A stretch of DNA of 64,000 bases from Clostridia bacterium (GTDB lineage Bacteria > Bacillota > Clostridia > Oscillospirales > Acutalibacteraceae), in contig JAFTXJ010000008.1 of NCBI GenBank assembly GCA_017461625.1, positions 35,318 through 99,317 on the forward strand, given 5' to 3'. Positions 50,682 to 59,539 of this stretch are shown here, in pieces; the stretch's first letter is position 1, and every line of letters begins with the position of its first letter. The notes under the pieces are model-generated. The model ran no database searches. It was given only the letters and a program-made list of their open reading frames with translations, and was not told where the DNA came from. The translations under genes and the position numbers were made by a program.

Positions 50682-51698
50682 TTATTCCTCAAATCCGTTA
50701 GGATTATTCTTTTGCCAACGCCAGGAGTCTTCACACATTTTGTTAAGGTCGCGTTCAGCCTTCCATCCAAGCTCGTTAAATGCCTTTGATGGGTCAGAAT
50801 AGCAGGTGGCAAGGTCTCCGGGGCGACGGTCAACAATTTTATATTTAACCTCCTGACCGGATGCCTGTTCAAAAGCCTTTACAATGTCAAGAACACTGTA
50901 GCCTGTGCCTGTGCCAAGGTTATAAGCGTTAATTTCGTTTGAATTAAGAGCTTTTTCAACAGCCTTGATATGGCCGAGAGCGAGGTCAACTACGTGAATA
51001 TAGTCACGCACACCGGTGCCGTCATGGGTGTCATAATCGTTGCCAAATACGCTGAGCTGAGGCAATTTGCCGATTGCTACCTGAGTGATGTATGGCATAA
51101 GGTTGTTGGGGATTCCGTTTGGATTTTCACCAATCATTCCGCTTTCGTGAGCACCGATCGGGTTGAAATAGCGAAGAATAACAACGCTCCATTCATTGTC
51201 AGAGGCATACAAATCCTGAAGAATAAGCTCAATAATATACTTTGTTGTGCCGTATGGATTGGTAGTGCCGCCTATTTTCATATCTTCAGTGAGAGGGGAC
51301 ATATTGTTCATACCGTAAACTGTGGCTGAAGAGCTGAAAACAATCTTCTTACATCCGGCATCACGCATTGCTTCACAAAGGGTAACGGTACCGCCGATGT
51401 TATTTTCATAATATTCAAGAGGCTTTTGACAGCTTTCACCAACAGCCTTAAGACCGGCAAAGTGAATAACGGCATCAATCTTATTTTCGCTGAAAACCTT
51501 ATCAAGACCGGCACGGTCTCTGATATCTACCTCGTAAAATTTAAAATCTTTTCCTGTGATTTTTTTGATTCTGTTAAGGCTTTCAGGTTGGCTGTTATAG
51601 AAATTATCAACAATAACAACGTCATATCCTGCATTGAGAAGTTCAACACAAGTATGTGAACCGATAAAGCCTGCACCGCCTGTTACTAATATTGACAT
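50682..51698 (-). CDS. galE: UDP-glucose 4-epimerase
   Basis: This 338-residue SDR enzyme interconverts UDP-galactose and UDP-glucose. The NAD loop is [20 protein letters not shown] (residues 4-23), the catalytic residues are Ser in FSSSATVYG and Tyr/Lys in [11 protein letters not shown], and the C-terminus has [20 protein letters not shown]. Length and motifs are standard. It acts in galactose use and in sugar-nucleotide supply for surface polymers. It is separated from galK by 30 kb. Confidence 0.95.
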   Translation of the reverse strand: MSILVTGGAGFIGSHTCVELLNAGYDVVIVDNFYNSQPESLNRIKKITGKDFKFYEVDIRDRAGLDKVFSENKIDAVIHFAGLKAVGESCQKPLEYYENNIGGTVTLCEAMRDAGCKKIVFSSSATVYGMNNMSPLTEDMKIGGTTNPYGTTKYIIELILQDLYASDNEWSVVILRYFNPIGAHESGMIGENPNGIPNNLMPYITQVAIGKLPQLSVFGNDYDTHDGTGVRDYIHVVDLALGHIKAVEKALNSNEINAYNLGTGTGYSVLDIVKAFEQASGQEVKYKIVDRRPGDLATCYSDPSKAFNELGWKAERDLNKMCEDSWRWQKNNPNGFEE

Positions 51699-51779
51699 AA
51701 TGATTCCTCCAAAGTATAATATAACTGTATTTAATTATATATCATTTCTGTTTAAATGCAAGAGAATTGCGAGGTATTT

Positions 51780-52643
51780 ATGAAAAATTTATCGGATATT
51801 TCCGTAATCAAAGATGTTATGACGCGCCACGGATTTACGTTTTCTAAGGCGTTAGGTCAGAATTTTATTGTAAACCCTTCTGTTTGCCCGAGAATTGCTG
51901 AAGAGGGTGGAGCAAGAGAAGGCTATGGAGCTCTTGAAATCGGAGCAGGTGTAGGTGTTTTAACAGCCGAGCTTGCTAAAAGAGCAGACAAGGTTGCGTG
52001 CATTGAGCTTGATACAAGGCTTTTGCCTGTTCTTGATGAAACACTTGCAGATTTTGACAATGTCTCAATTATAAATGCAGATGTTCTTAAAGCTGATTTG
52101 CATAAAATAATTGAAGAGAATTTTGGAGATATGCCATTTGTGGTTTGTGCCAATCTGCCGTATTATATTACTTCACCTGTTATTATGAAGCTTCTTGAAA
52201 GCGGAATAGGTGCAGAGTCAATCACCGTTATGGTGCAGAAGGAGGCGGCACAGCGTCTTTGTGCCAAGGTAGGCAGTCGTGATGCAGGCGCAGTTACCGT
52301 TGCAGTGAATTTTTATGCCGAGAGCCAAAAGCTTTTTGATGTATCCAGAGGCTCATTTATGCCGTCACCAAAGGTTGACAGTGCTGTTATCAGGCTTGAT
52401 TTAAGAGATAATCCGCCTGTTGAAATTAAAGACAGAAAGCTATTTTTCTCTATGATTAAGTCTGCCTTTGCTCAAAGAAGAAAAACAGCATCCAACTCTT
52501 TGAGTGCGGGGATGGGACTGCCTAAAGAAACAGTAAACACTGCTATTGAAAATGCAGGTCTTCAGGTTACAGTGAGACCTGAAAGTTTGACTATGGAGCA
52601 GTTGGGTCTGCTTTGTGACAGTCTTCATAATATAATTAAGTAA
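51780..52643 (+). CDS. rsmA: 16S rRNA dimethyladenosine transferase
   Basis: This 287-residue methyltransferase dimethylates two adjacent adenines near the 3' end of 16S rRNA (KsgA). Motifs are SKALGQNFIVNP, the SAM loop ALEIGAGVGVLTAELAKRAD, CIELDTRLLP and the catalytic CANLPYYITSPVIM, then the C-terminal SAFAQRRKTASNSL. GAGG lies shortly before the ATG at 51780. The longer frame from 51756 lacks a site. Loss or change of this enzyme is linked to kasugamycin resistance in other bacteria. Confidence 0.95.
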   Translation: MKNLSDISVIKDVMTRHGFTFSKALGQNFIVNPSVCPRIAEEGGAREGYGALEIGAGVGVLTAELAKRADKVACIELDTRLLPVLDETLADFDNVSIINADVLKADLHKIIEENFGDMPFVVCANLPYYITSPVIMKLLESGIGAESITVMVQKEAAQRLCAKVGSRDAGAVTVAVNFYAESQKLFDVSRGSFMPSPKVDSAVIRLDLRDNPPVEIKDRKLFFSMIKSAFAQRRKTASNSLSAGMGLPKETVNTAIENAGLQVTVRPESLTMEQLGLLCDSLHNIIK

Positions 52644-52714
52644 AGTGAAAAGCTTTACGAACAGTTCTTTGTTTTTAGCCAAAAAAGTTAAAAGTAAATC
52701 ATTTATACTTTACA

Positions 52715-52748
52715 AAAAGAGCACCGTTTTTTATCTAACGGTGCTCTT
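52715..52748 (-). terminator. Terminator after acpP
   Basis: AAGAGCACCGTT (52717-52728) / AACGGTGCTCTT (52737-52748). On the minus strand it is followed by TTTTGTAAAG. Confidence 0.85.
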
Positions 52749-52753
52749 AAAAT

Positions 52754-52978
52754 TTACAGGTTTTCTATGTATTTGATTACATCTGAGACCGTTTGTACGG
52801 TTTCAATCATTTCCTCGGGTAACTCAATACCAAATTCATCTTCCACAGACATAGCCATATCAACAAGATCAAGACTGTCTGCTCCAAGGTCGTCAAACAA
52901 ATTACTGTCTTCAGTAATAAGATCGGGGTCAATCTCAAGCTGTTGGCTGAGAATGGATTTAAGCTTTTCAAAAATCAT
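52754..52978 (-). CDS. acpP: Acyl carrier protein
   Basis: This 74-residue acidic protein carries growing acyl chains on phosphopantetheine bound to Ser in LGADSLDLVDMAM (Ser35 by position). The four-helix pattern, TVSDVIKYIENL at the end and the overall charge are typical of fatty acid synthesis ACP. No other fab genes are nearby, so it is an orphan locus. GGGAGGA precedes the ATG. The promoter is at 53014-53042. Confidence 0.92.
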   Translation of the reverse strand: MIFEKLKSILSQQLEIDPDLITEDSNLFDDLGADSLDLVDMAMSVEDEFGIELPEEMIETVQTVSDVIKYIENL

Positions 52979-53013
52979 AATCTATCCTCCCTTGCGTTCG
53001 CTTTATATAAGCA

Positions 53014-53042
53014 ATATTAGTAAGTTTTAAATCATTTGTCAA
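53014..53042 (-). promoter_or_regulatory. Promoter of acpP
   Basis: On the minus strand, TTGACA (53042-53037), 17 bases, TAATAT (53019-53014), about 35 bases before the ATG. Confidence 0.75.
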
Positions 53043-53385
53043 TAGGGTTTTTAATAAAAATAAAAAAATCAAGTTTACTTGCAAAATTGGTGCATTTTGA
53101 TGAATAAAAAATCGCAAATGAATATTTATTATTACGGATTTTTGATGTAAAGTGATTAACTTACGGTGGAAGTCAAAAAACTTGTCAATTGTGCAAAACT
53201 CTGTGTAAAATGTGCAAAATTCACGGATTTTCAAGGCTAAAACGGAGTTTTGAACAGGTTTTTTGTAAAGTAAAAAACTTTACAAAATAAAAAATTGTCG
53301 AAAATTGCGTTTTGAGAATTTAAGAAATTTACGTATATTCATTGCATAATGCAATTGATTTTTTTATCAGGCAAGCTTTTTTGCT
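53043..53385. other. AT-rich non-coding stretch between acpP and dus
   Basis: About 340 bases without a supported gene. It holds three TGCAAAA-type words at 53078, 53190 and 53213 (two as TGTGCAAAA) and a perfect 7-1-7 palindrome ATTGCAT-A-ATGCAAT at 53341-53355. Both may be binding sites. Nothing else is recognised. Confidence 0.4.
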
Positions 53386-54357
53386 TTACGTATTTTTGCA
53401 ACAGTTTTTAACTTTTTGTGCAAGAACTACGAGCTGCTCCATGTGTTCAAGGGAGCCTATTTCTCTTCTGAACTCTGCAGCACCACGCATGCCTTTAATG
53501 TACCACGCAGCGTGTTTTCTTGCTTCTCTCATTCCAACATATTCACCTTTGTAATCACAAATTGTCCGGATGTGCTTGAGCATGACATCCATCTTTTCGT
53601 CGATGTCGGGTTCGGGCAAAATTTCACCTTTTTCAAGGTAAGCATTAATCTGGTTGAAAACCCATGGGGAACCCAGTGCACCTCGACCTACCATAAGAAA
53701 ATCACAGCTCGTTTCGTTAAGCATTTTTTCAGCGGATTTGCCGTCAACAATATCACCGTTACCAATAACAGGGATTTTTACTGCTTTTTTTACGTCTGCA
53801 ATTCTTCCGAGGTCAACGGGTGGTGAATACATTTGCACCTTCGTTCTGCCGTGGACGGTGATTGCATCTGCTCCGTTGGCTTCACAAATTTTTGCAAGTT
53901 CAACGCAGTTAATGCTGCTTTCATCCCATCCGATTCTCATTTTCACACTTAATGGTAAATCCACAACCTCACGCACGGATTTTACAATTTCACCTGCAAG
54001 CTGAGGCTTTTTCATAAGGGCACTTCCTCCGCCGTTGCCGGCAATTTTGGGGGCAGGGCATCCCATATTAATATCTATAAATTCAGGGCTGAATTCCAAT
54101 GCCTTTTTTGCGGCCATGGCCATTGTTTCGGGGGAATCACCAAAAATCTGTGCACCTGCCGGGTGCTCAATATCAGAGATGAAAAGGAGCTCTTTGGATT
54201 TTTTATCTTGCATGGTAAGTCCTTTTGAGCTTACCATTTCAGTTATAACATATGCTGCACCGTAGCTTTTGCACAGCTCCCTGAAAGCTCTGTCGGCAAC
54301 CCCGGCCATGGGTGCAAGGGCAGCGTAGCCGTTAATTTGTAAATTTTTTATCTTCAT
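53386..54357 (-). CDS. dus: tRNA-dihydrouridine synthase
   Basis: This 323-residue FMN enzyme reduces uridines in tRNA D-loops. Motifs are ALAPMAGVADRAFRELCKSY, DINMGCPAPKIAGNGGGSAL (active Cys), PLSVKMRIGWDE, ITVHGRTKVQMYSPPVD, IPVIGNGDI and MVGRGALGSPWVF, as in the DusB subgroup. Its C-terminal helical domain has RKHAAWYIKGMRGAAEFR. It has a divergent promoter shared with polA: on the minus strand TTGACA (54405-54400), 18 bases, TAAAAT (54381-54376). Confidence 0.93.
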   Translation of the reverse strand: MKIKNLQINGYAALAPMAGVADRAFRELCKSYGAAYVITEMVSSKGLTMQDKKSKELLFISDIEHPAGAQIFGDSPETMAMAAKKALEFSPEFIDINMGCPAPKIAGNGGGSALMKKPQLAGEIVKSVREVVDLPLSVKMRIGWDESSINCVELAKICEANGADAITVHGRTKVQMYSPPVDLGRIADVKKAVKIPVIGNGDIVDGKSAEKMLNETSCDFLMVGRGALGSPWVFNQINAYLEKGEILPEPDIDEKMDVMLKHIRTICDYKGEYVGMREARKHAAWYIKGMRGAAEFRREIGSLEHMEQLVVLAQKVKNCCKNT

Positions 54358-54449
54358 TTAATCACATCCGAAAATATTTTAACATAACCTGACACAACTT
54401 GTCAAAATTATGGTATAATATTTAAAGACTATTTTTTCGGAGGTATTGT

Positions 54450-57014
54450 ATGCGTTTTTTGGTGATAGACGGTAACAGTATTGCTAACCGAGCATTTTAC
54501 GGAATTAAAATTCTTACAACCAAGGATGGCAGATTTACAAATGCCATTCAGGGGTTTATGAATATCTTTTTAAGCCTTAAAAATGAGTATAACCCTGATA
54601 GGGTTGCAATTGCTTTTGATTTGAAGGCACCAACCTTCCGTCACGAGATGTATAAAGAATATAAGGCCGGCAGAAAAGGTATGCCTGATGAGCTTCGTGA
54701 GCAGATGCCTGTTATTAAGGATTTGCTCAGAGCTTTGGGCTATCAAATTGTTGAAACCGAGGGTTGGGAAGCAGACGATATCCTCGGCACAATAAGTGCT
54801 GCTTGCAAAGGCGATGATAAATGCTTTATTGCAACGGGGGACCGCGACAGCCTTCAGTTAATCAGTGATAGCTCGGTTGTGTTGCTTGCAACATCAAAGG
54901 GTACTGTTTATTACGACAAGGCAAAGCTTTTTGAGGATTACGGTGTTGAGCCTTACCAGATGATTGAACTCAAAGCTCTTCAGGGCGATTCGTCAGACAA
55001 TATTCCGGGTGTGCCCGGTGTCGGACCAAAAACAGCAGGCGACCTTATTAAAAAATATACTACCGTTAATTATATATATGAAAACATTGATTCTCTTGAC
55101 ATAAGAGGCACGTTGAAGGATAAACTCATCAATAATAAAGAGCAGGCACTCCTCAGTCATACTCTCGGAACAATCCGCACAGATGCCCCGATTGAAATGA
55201 ATTTTGATGCTTATATTCCTGCCGATATTGATGAGCAAAAAGCGATAAAAATCCTTACAAGCCTTGAAATGTATAAATTAATCGAAAAAATTGGATTAAA
55301 TGCCAATAATGTTGAAATAGAAGAACTTAAGTCTGATAAAACAATTGCCATAAAAGAGATTGACTCTTTTTCTCAGCTCCCCGAAGGTGAAGAGGTATAT
55401 ATTTCAGCCGAGTATGATGACGGTGAAATATCGGTGATTTCAGTAAGTTTGTGTGAAGATGTTTATTGCGTACACAATTCAAGCTTTGTTTTTGCCTCTG
55501 ATTTGGCTCATCTTCTTGAAAATGAAAAAATCAGTAAGGTTGTTGATAATGTAAAGCTCCTTTATGAGTGGGCTTTCCGTCATGGAATTGAAATTAAAGG
55601 TGAAGTTACTGATACCATGCTCGCAGGTTATATTCTTAATCCTATGGCGAGTGATTATTCTCCAACACGTCTTGCTGCTGAATACGCCGCTGTTACCCCT
55701 CATTTTGAAACGGACATTATCTGTGCTCAGAATGCTGCAGTAATGCCGTCGCTTTGGGCAAAAATTAAAGCTCAGATTGAAGAAAATGGTCAGATGCAGC
55801 TTCTTAATGAAATTGAAGTTCCCTTCGCAAAAGTGCTCGCTTCAATGGAGGTTTCAGGCTTCCTTGTTGACCGTGAGGGAATAATTGCTTACGGTGAACA
55901 GCTTCAGGGAAAAATCGATACTCTCATAAGTGAAATATATGACCTTGCAGGTGAAGAGTTTAACATCAATTCTCCCAAACAGCTTGGCGAAATCTTGTTT
56001 GTTAAGCTCGGTCTTCCTGCAAGAAAAAAGACCAAAAGCGGTTTTTCAACAAGTGCCGATGTGCTTGAGGATTTAGCTGTCAGCTACCCGATAGTGGAAA
56101 AGGTGCTTGAATACAGAATGTTGGCAAAGCTTAAATCCACATATTGTGAAGGTCTTGTTAAAGAGATAGCTCCCGACGGCAGAATCCGTTCAACCTTGAG
56201 CCAGACCGAAACCCGAACCGGCAGAATTTCTTCTGCAGAGCCTAATTTGCAAAATATTCCTGTAAGAACCCCTGTCGGCAAAGAAATGCGAAAGTTCTTC
56301 ATTGCCCCTGACGGATGCAAGCTTGTGGATGCTGACTATTCTCAGATTGAATTGCGCGTTCTTGCTCACATCGCTGATGATAAGGCGATGATTGATGCTT
56401 TTAATAATGAAATGGATATTCATACCGTTACTGCATCTCAGGTGTTTAATATGCCTGTGGAATTTGTAACTCCTTCAATGCGTAGCAAAGCTAAGGCGGT
56501 AAATTTCGGAATTGTTTACGGAATCGGTGCGTTTTCCCTTGCAAAAGATATAAAGGTTACCCGCAAAGAGGCCGATTCATATATAAAAGGCTATCTTCAT
56601 CATTACAGCGGAATTGATGCTTATATGCAGTCCGTTGTTGAAAACGCAAAGGAAAACGGCTATGTTTCAACCCTTTTCGGCAGAAGAAGAGCGTTACCTG
56701 AATTAACGTCTTCAAACTTCAATACCCGTGGCTTCGGTGAAAGGGTAGCAAGAAATATGCCCATTCAAGGTACTGCGGCAGACATAATCAAGATCGCTAT
56801 GGTCAATGTATATAACCGCCTTAAAGCTGAAAATTTCAAAGCTCGTCTTATTATGCAGGTGCACGATGAAATTATTGTTGAAGCCCCTGATGATGAAGCT
56901 CCGAGGGTTGAAAAGCTTCTCGCAGAAGAAATGGAAAAAGCCTGCTCTATGAAAGTTAAGCTTATAGCTGATGCTCATTCAGGCAAAACTTGGTATGAGG
57001 CTAAGGGCGACTGA
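54450..57014 (+). CDS. polA: DNA polymerase I
   Basis: This 854-residue enzyme has three parts. The 5'-3' exonuclease (1-290) has FLVIDGNSIANRAFYG, GWEADDILGT and GDSSDNIPGVPGVGPKTAGD. The middle domain (about 300-470) corresponds to a 3'-5' exonuclease but reads AEYDDGEISVIS and DNVKLLYEW where the metal-binding DxE and NxxxD motifs should be, so proofreading is probably lost. The polymerase (480-854) has motif A DADYSQIELRVLAH, motif B RSKAKAVNFGIVYG and motif C MQVHDEIIVEAP. CGGAGG lies before the ATG. TATAAT at 54414 gives the promoter. Confidence 0.96.
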   Translation: MRFLVIDGNSIANRAFYGIKILTTKDGRFTNAIQGFMNIFLSLKNEYNPDRVAIAFDLKAPTFRHEMYKEYKAGRKGMPDELREQMPVIKDLLRALGYQIVETEGWEADDILGTISAACKGDDKCFIATGDRDSLQLISDSSVVLLATSKGTVYYDKAKLFEDYGVEPYQMIELKALQGDSSDNIPGVPGVGPKTAGDLIKKYTTVNYIYENIDSLDIRGTLKDKLINNKEQALLSHTLGTIRTDAPIEMNFDAYIPADIDEQKAIKILTSLEMYKLIEKIGLNANNVEIEELKSDKTIAIKEIDSFSQLPEGEEVYISAEYDDGEISVISVSLCEDVYCVHNSSFVFASDLAHLLENEKISKVVDNVKLLYEWAFRHGIEIKGEVTDTMLAGYILNPMASDYSPTRLAAEYAAVTPHFETDIICAQNAAVMPSLWAKIKAQIEENGQMQLLNEIEVPFAKVLASMEVSGFLVDREGIIAYGEQLQGKIDTLISEIYDLAGEEFNINSPKQLGEILFVKLGLPARKKTKSGFSTSADVLEDLAVSYPIVEKVLEYRMLAKLKSTYCEGLVKEIAPDGRIRSTLSQTETRTGRISSAEPNLQNIPVRTPVGKEMRKFFIAPDGCKLVDADYSQIELRVLAHIADDKAMIDAFNNEMDIHTVTASQVFNMPVEFVTPSMRSKAKAVNFGIVYGIGAFSLAKDIKVTRKEADSYIKGYLHHYSGIDAYMQSVVENAKENGYVSTLFGRRRALPELTSSNFNTRGFGERVARNMPIQGTAADIIKIAMVNVYNRLKAENFKARLIMQVHDEIIVEAPDDEAPRVEKLLAEEMEKACSMKVKLIADAHSGKTWYEAKGD

Positions 57015-57029
57015 TAGGTGGATAATATT

Positions 57030-57884
57030 ATGCATATCACATTTGTATGTACAGGTAATACCTGCCGAAGCCCTATGGCAGAGGGCTTATTTAAAAAGAT
57101 AATCAGTGAAAAAAATATTGGCGGCGTAACCTGCTCAAGCTGTGGAATTTATGCTTTCCCCGGTGATTCGGCAACTCCCGAGGCTATAAAAGCAGCAGGT
57201 GAGTCGGGGGCTGATATTTCTGCCCACAGAAGCAGAGCATTTTCTCAATATATTGCTTACGAAACAGATTTATTTGTGTGTATGACTCAAGGTCATTCAC
57301 TTGCAATTAAAAGCGTTGCACCTGATGCCGATGTTATCGTTTTAGGTGGTGGAATAGCAGACCCATACGGTGGCGACGATGATGTTTATTCTTCTTGTGT
57401 GGCAAAAATTCAATATCACCTTGAAATTCTGTCAGATTTAATTATAATGAAGATAGTTCCCTTTTCTCAAAGTGATGTGGAAAGAATTGCTTCAATTGAA
57501 AAAGAATGTTTTTCTGCCCCGTGGAGTGAGGATTCAATCCGTTCGGAATTAAGCAATGAAAATGCCCACTTCCTTGTTGCAAAAGCGGGGGATAATGTTC
57601 TCGGTTATATAGGCGTTCACGAAATTGTTGGCGAGGCATATATTGCCAATGTTGCTGTGAGTAAAAAATATCGCCGTTTTAAAATCGCATCTGCTTTATT
57701 AGCTCAGGCTGAAAGCGGTGCAAAAGAACGAGGTTGTTTGTTTATTACTCTTGAGGTTCGCAAGAGTAATGCTCCTGCAATTTCTTTGTATGAAAAAAGA
57801 GGATACACAGTAAGAGGGGAAAGGAAAAATTTCTATTCTGACCCGACCGAAGACGGAATAATAATGACTTTGGATTTAGGATGA
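57030..57884 (+). CDS. Fusion of low-molecular-weight tyrosine phosphatase and RimI-type N-acetyltransferase
   Basis: This 284-residue protein has two enzymes in one frame. Residues 1-137 are an LMW-PTP: P-loop FVCTGNTCRSPMAEG (Cys7, Arg13), ISAHRSRAF and the acid Asp in GGIADPYGGDD (about 111). Residues 140-284 are a RimI GNAT: MKIVPFSQSDVERIASIEKE, YIANVAVSKKYRRFKIASAL and ISLYEKRGYTVRGERKNFY, the family that acetylates ribosomal protein S18. In the acetyl-CoA loop, RxxGxG is RRFKIA, so the Gly residues are lost. The ATG at 57030 follows AGGTGG. A GTG at 57018 is less likely. It lies between polA and tsaD, 4 bases from tsaD. Confidence 0.88.
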   Translation: MHITFVCTGNTCRSPMAEGLFKKIISEKNIGGVTCSSCGIYAFPGDSATPEAIKAAGESGADISAHRSRAFSQYIAYETDLFVCMTQGHSLAIKSVAPDADVIVLGGGIADPYGGDDDVYSSCVAKIQYHLEILSDLIIMKIVPFSQSDVERIASIEKECFSAPWSEDSIRSELSNENAHFLVAKAGDNVLGYIGVHEIVGEAYIANVAVSKKYRRFKIASALLAQAESGAKERGCLFITLEVRKSNAPAISLYEKRGYTVRGERKNFYSDPTEDGIIMTLDLG

Positions 57885-57888
57885 TTTT

Positions 57889-58893
57889 ATGAAGATTTTA
57901 GGAATTGAATCGTCTTGTGACGAAACAGCTGCCTCCGTTGTTGAAAACGGAAAAATAGTGCTTTCAAACGTAATAGCTTCTCAGGTTGAGGAGCATAAAA
58001 TTTATGGCGGAGTGGTGCCTGAAATTGCATCACGCCGCCATGCTGAGGCTATAAGCGGAGTGGTTAAAAACGCTCTGGCTGATGCAAACTGCACTTTGCA
58101 GGATATTGATGCAATTGCCGTAACTTATGCCCCGGGGCTTATCGGCGCGCTTCTTGTTGGAGTGAATTTTGCAAAGGGTTTGTCTTTTGCAGCAAACAAG
58201 CCATTGGTGCCTGTTCACCATTTGCGCTCACATATTGCATCTAATTACATATCTCATGATGAGCTTAAGCCGCCGTTTTTGTGCCTTGTGGTTTCAGGTG
58301 GTCACAGTCATATTATTGAGGTTAAAGATTATACCGATTTTAAGATTATCGGTTACACTCATGATGATGCAGCAGGTGAAGCTATGGATAAAGCAGCCCG
58401 TGCGATGGGGCTTCCTTACCCCGGTGGTCTTAATATGGACAGAGTTTCTGTGGACGGTGACCCGACTGCATATAAGCTCCCTCATCCAAGGGTTGATGGT
58501 GCTCCCTATGATTTCAGCTTTTCGGGTCTTAAAACTGCTGTGCTCAATATAATAAATATTGCAAAACAAAAAAGTGAAGAAATCAGCGTACCCGACCTGG
58601 GAGCATCTTATATGAATGCTGTGTGTGATTGCCTTGTGGAAAACACTGAAAAAGCCGCCAAGGATTTGGGATATGACAAGATTGTTCTCGCAGGTGGAGT
58701 TTCTGCTAACTCTGTTTTAAGAAGGCGAATGGAACAGCTCTGCTCAAAACGCAAGTGGGAACTTTATTACCCCGAGCTTAAATATTGCGGAGATAACGGT
58801 GCTATGGTTGCGGCTCAAGGATACTATGAGTTCATTGGCGGAAACACTGCTGACCTTGACCTTAATGCTGTTGCAAGCATGAGCATAGAATAA
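57889..58893 (+). CDS. tsaD: tRNA N6-threonylcarbamoyladenosine transferase
   Basis: This 334-residue ASKHA-fold protein moves the threonylcarbamoyl group onto A37 of ANN-decoding tRNAs with TsaB and TsaE. It has ILGIESSCDETAASVVENGK, VPEIASRRHAEAISGVVKNA (His metal ligands), PLVPVHHLRSHIASNY, LVVSGGHSHIIE and AGGVSANSVLRRRM. The length is standard. tsaB and tsaE, often nearby, are not in the window. RimI and TsaD side by side is a common firmicute order, and here RimI is the second half of the fusion. Confidence 0.96.
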   Translation: MKILGIESSCDETAASVVENGKIVLSNVIASQVEEHKIYGGVVPEIASRRHAEAISGVVKNALADANCTLQDIDAIAVTYAPGLIGALLVGVNFAKGLSFAANKPLVPVHHLRSHIASNYISHDELKPPFLCLVVSGGHSHIIEVKDYTDFKIIGYTHDDAAGEAMDKAARAMGLPYPGGLNMDRVSVDGDPTAYKLPHPRVDGAPYDFSFSGLKTAVLNIINIAKQKSEEISVPDLGASYMNAVCDCLVENTEKAAKDLGYDKIVLAGGVSANSVLRRRMEQLCSKRKWELYYPELKYCGDNGAMVAAQGYYEFIGGNTADLDLNAVASMSIE

Positions 58894-58931
58894 ATCTGAA
58901 CATTATGCTATAAGAAAACGCCCGGAGTTGA

Positions 58932-59042
58932 ATGCACGGGGTTGCTAAGGACAGTTTATAAAAACAGTCATTAGATACCGTGCATTGCAGAAGGAAAAGA
59001 AATAACCAAGAGAGAGTAAAATCTTTTTTGGTTTTCTTTTTT
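58932..59042 (+). ncRNA. Structured RNA or long hairpin 3' of tsaD (candidate)
   Basis: A long rod: ATGCACGG (58932-58939) pairs with CCGTGCAT (58978-58985). Inside are matched CTAA/TTAG, GAC/GTC and GTTT/AAAC segments separated by single purine mismatches, with an ATAA loop. A terminator AACCAAGAGAGA (59004-59015) / TCTTTTTTGGTT (59022-59033) with TTCTTTTTT follows. No frame fits. It may be the 3' end of the tsaD message or a separate small RNA. Confidence 0.5.
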
Positions 59043-59060
59043 ATTAATATTTGCACATTC

Positions 59061-59094
59061 GACAAATCCTTCTTTAATTTGTACAATGAAAGTA
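59061..59094 (+). promoter_or_regulatory. Promoter of tnpV
   Basis: TCGACA and TACAAT are separated by 17 bases just after the upstream terminator. The start of transcription would be about 20 bases before AAAGGAGG of tnpV. Confidence 0.5.
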
Positions 59095-59117
59095 CAAAAT
59101 TTAAAGGAGGACTTTTT

Positions 59118-59483
59118 ATGTCAAATCAAAACACAATCCAATATCGTCAGGTTGGTGATTATTTAATTCCGAACCTCGTTTTACCACCCGAAGAAGCAAG
59201 TGTTACGCTTGGCAAATGGGGTATGATGCACAAAACTTATCTTGAAAAGCATAAGAAAGTGATTTTTAGTTCGCTACTTATGCAAGGCAAGCTTTATCAG
59301 CACTGTGCCGAAGTTGAGAATCAGGCAAGGGATATGTTTGATACTCTCATTGATCAGATGAAAAAAGCTGAAGGTGTAACTGAACAGCTGAAAGAAGAAA
59401 ATCAGATGGAGTGGGTGTGCTGTATGTATAATATTGAGGCTAGGGCAAGAGAAATTGTGAGAAGCGAAATGATATATAACTAG
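59118..59483 (+). CDS. tnpV: TnpV-type transposon-encoded protein
   Basis: This 121-residue protein reads YRQVGDYLIPNLVLPPEEAS, LGKWGMMHKTYLEKHKKVIF and LKEENQMEWVCCMYNIEARA, close to the copy at 45453. The C-terminal half is likely helical. AAAGGAGG precedes the ATG at 59118. It has its own promoter and no other transposon gene beside it, so it is a stand-alone copy or a relic of a lost element. Confidence 0.82.
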   Translation: MSNQNTIQYRQVGDYLIPNLVLPPEEASVTLGKWGMMHKTYLEKHKKVIFSSLLMQGKLYQHCAEVENQARDMFDTLIDQMKKAEGVTEQLKEENQMEWVCCMYNIEARAREIVRSEMIYN

Positions 59484-59501
59484 CATTGAATCATTGTGGT
59501 A

Positions 59502-59529
59502 TTGACAAATCAGAGAATTTATGTATAAT
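59502..59529 (+). promoter_or_regulatory. Consensus promoter of the AIPR-like gene
   Basis: TTGACA (59502-59507), 16 bases, TATAAT (59524-59529). It starts a leader of about 160 bases. Confidence 0.8.
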
Positions 59530-59539
59530 ATATGTTGAG

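Noticed and set aside
53043-53385. Replication origin or DnaA-box cluster
   Set aside because: The stretch is AT-rich with TGCAAAA words, but no TTATCCACA-type boxes are present and the neighbours are not origin genes.
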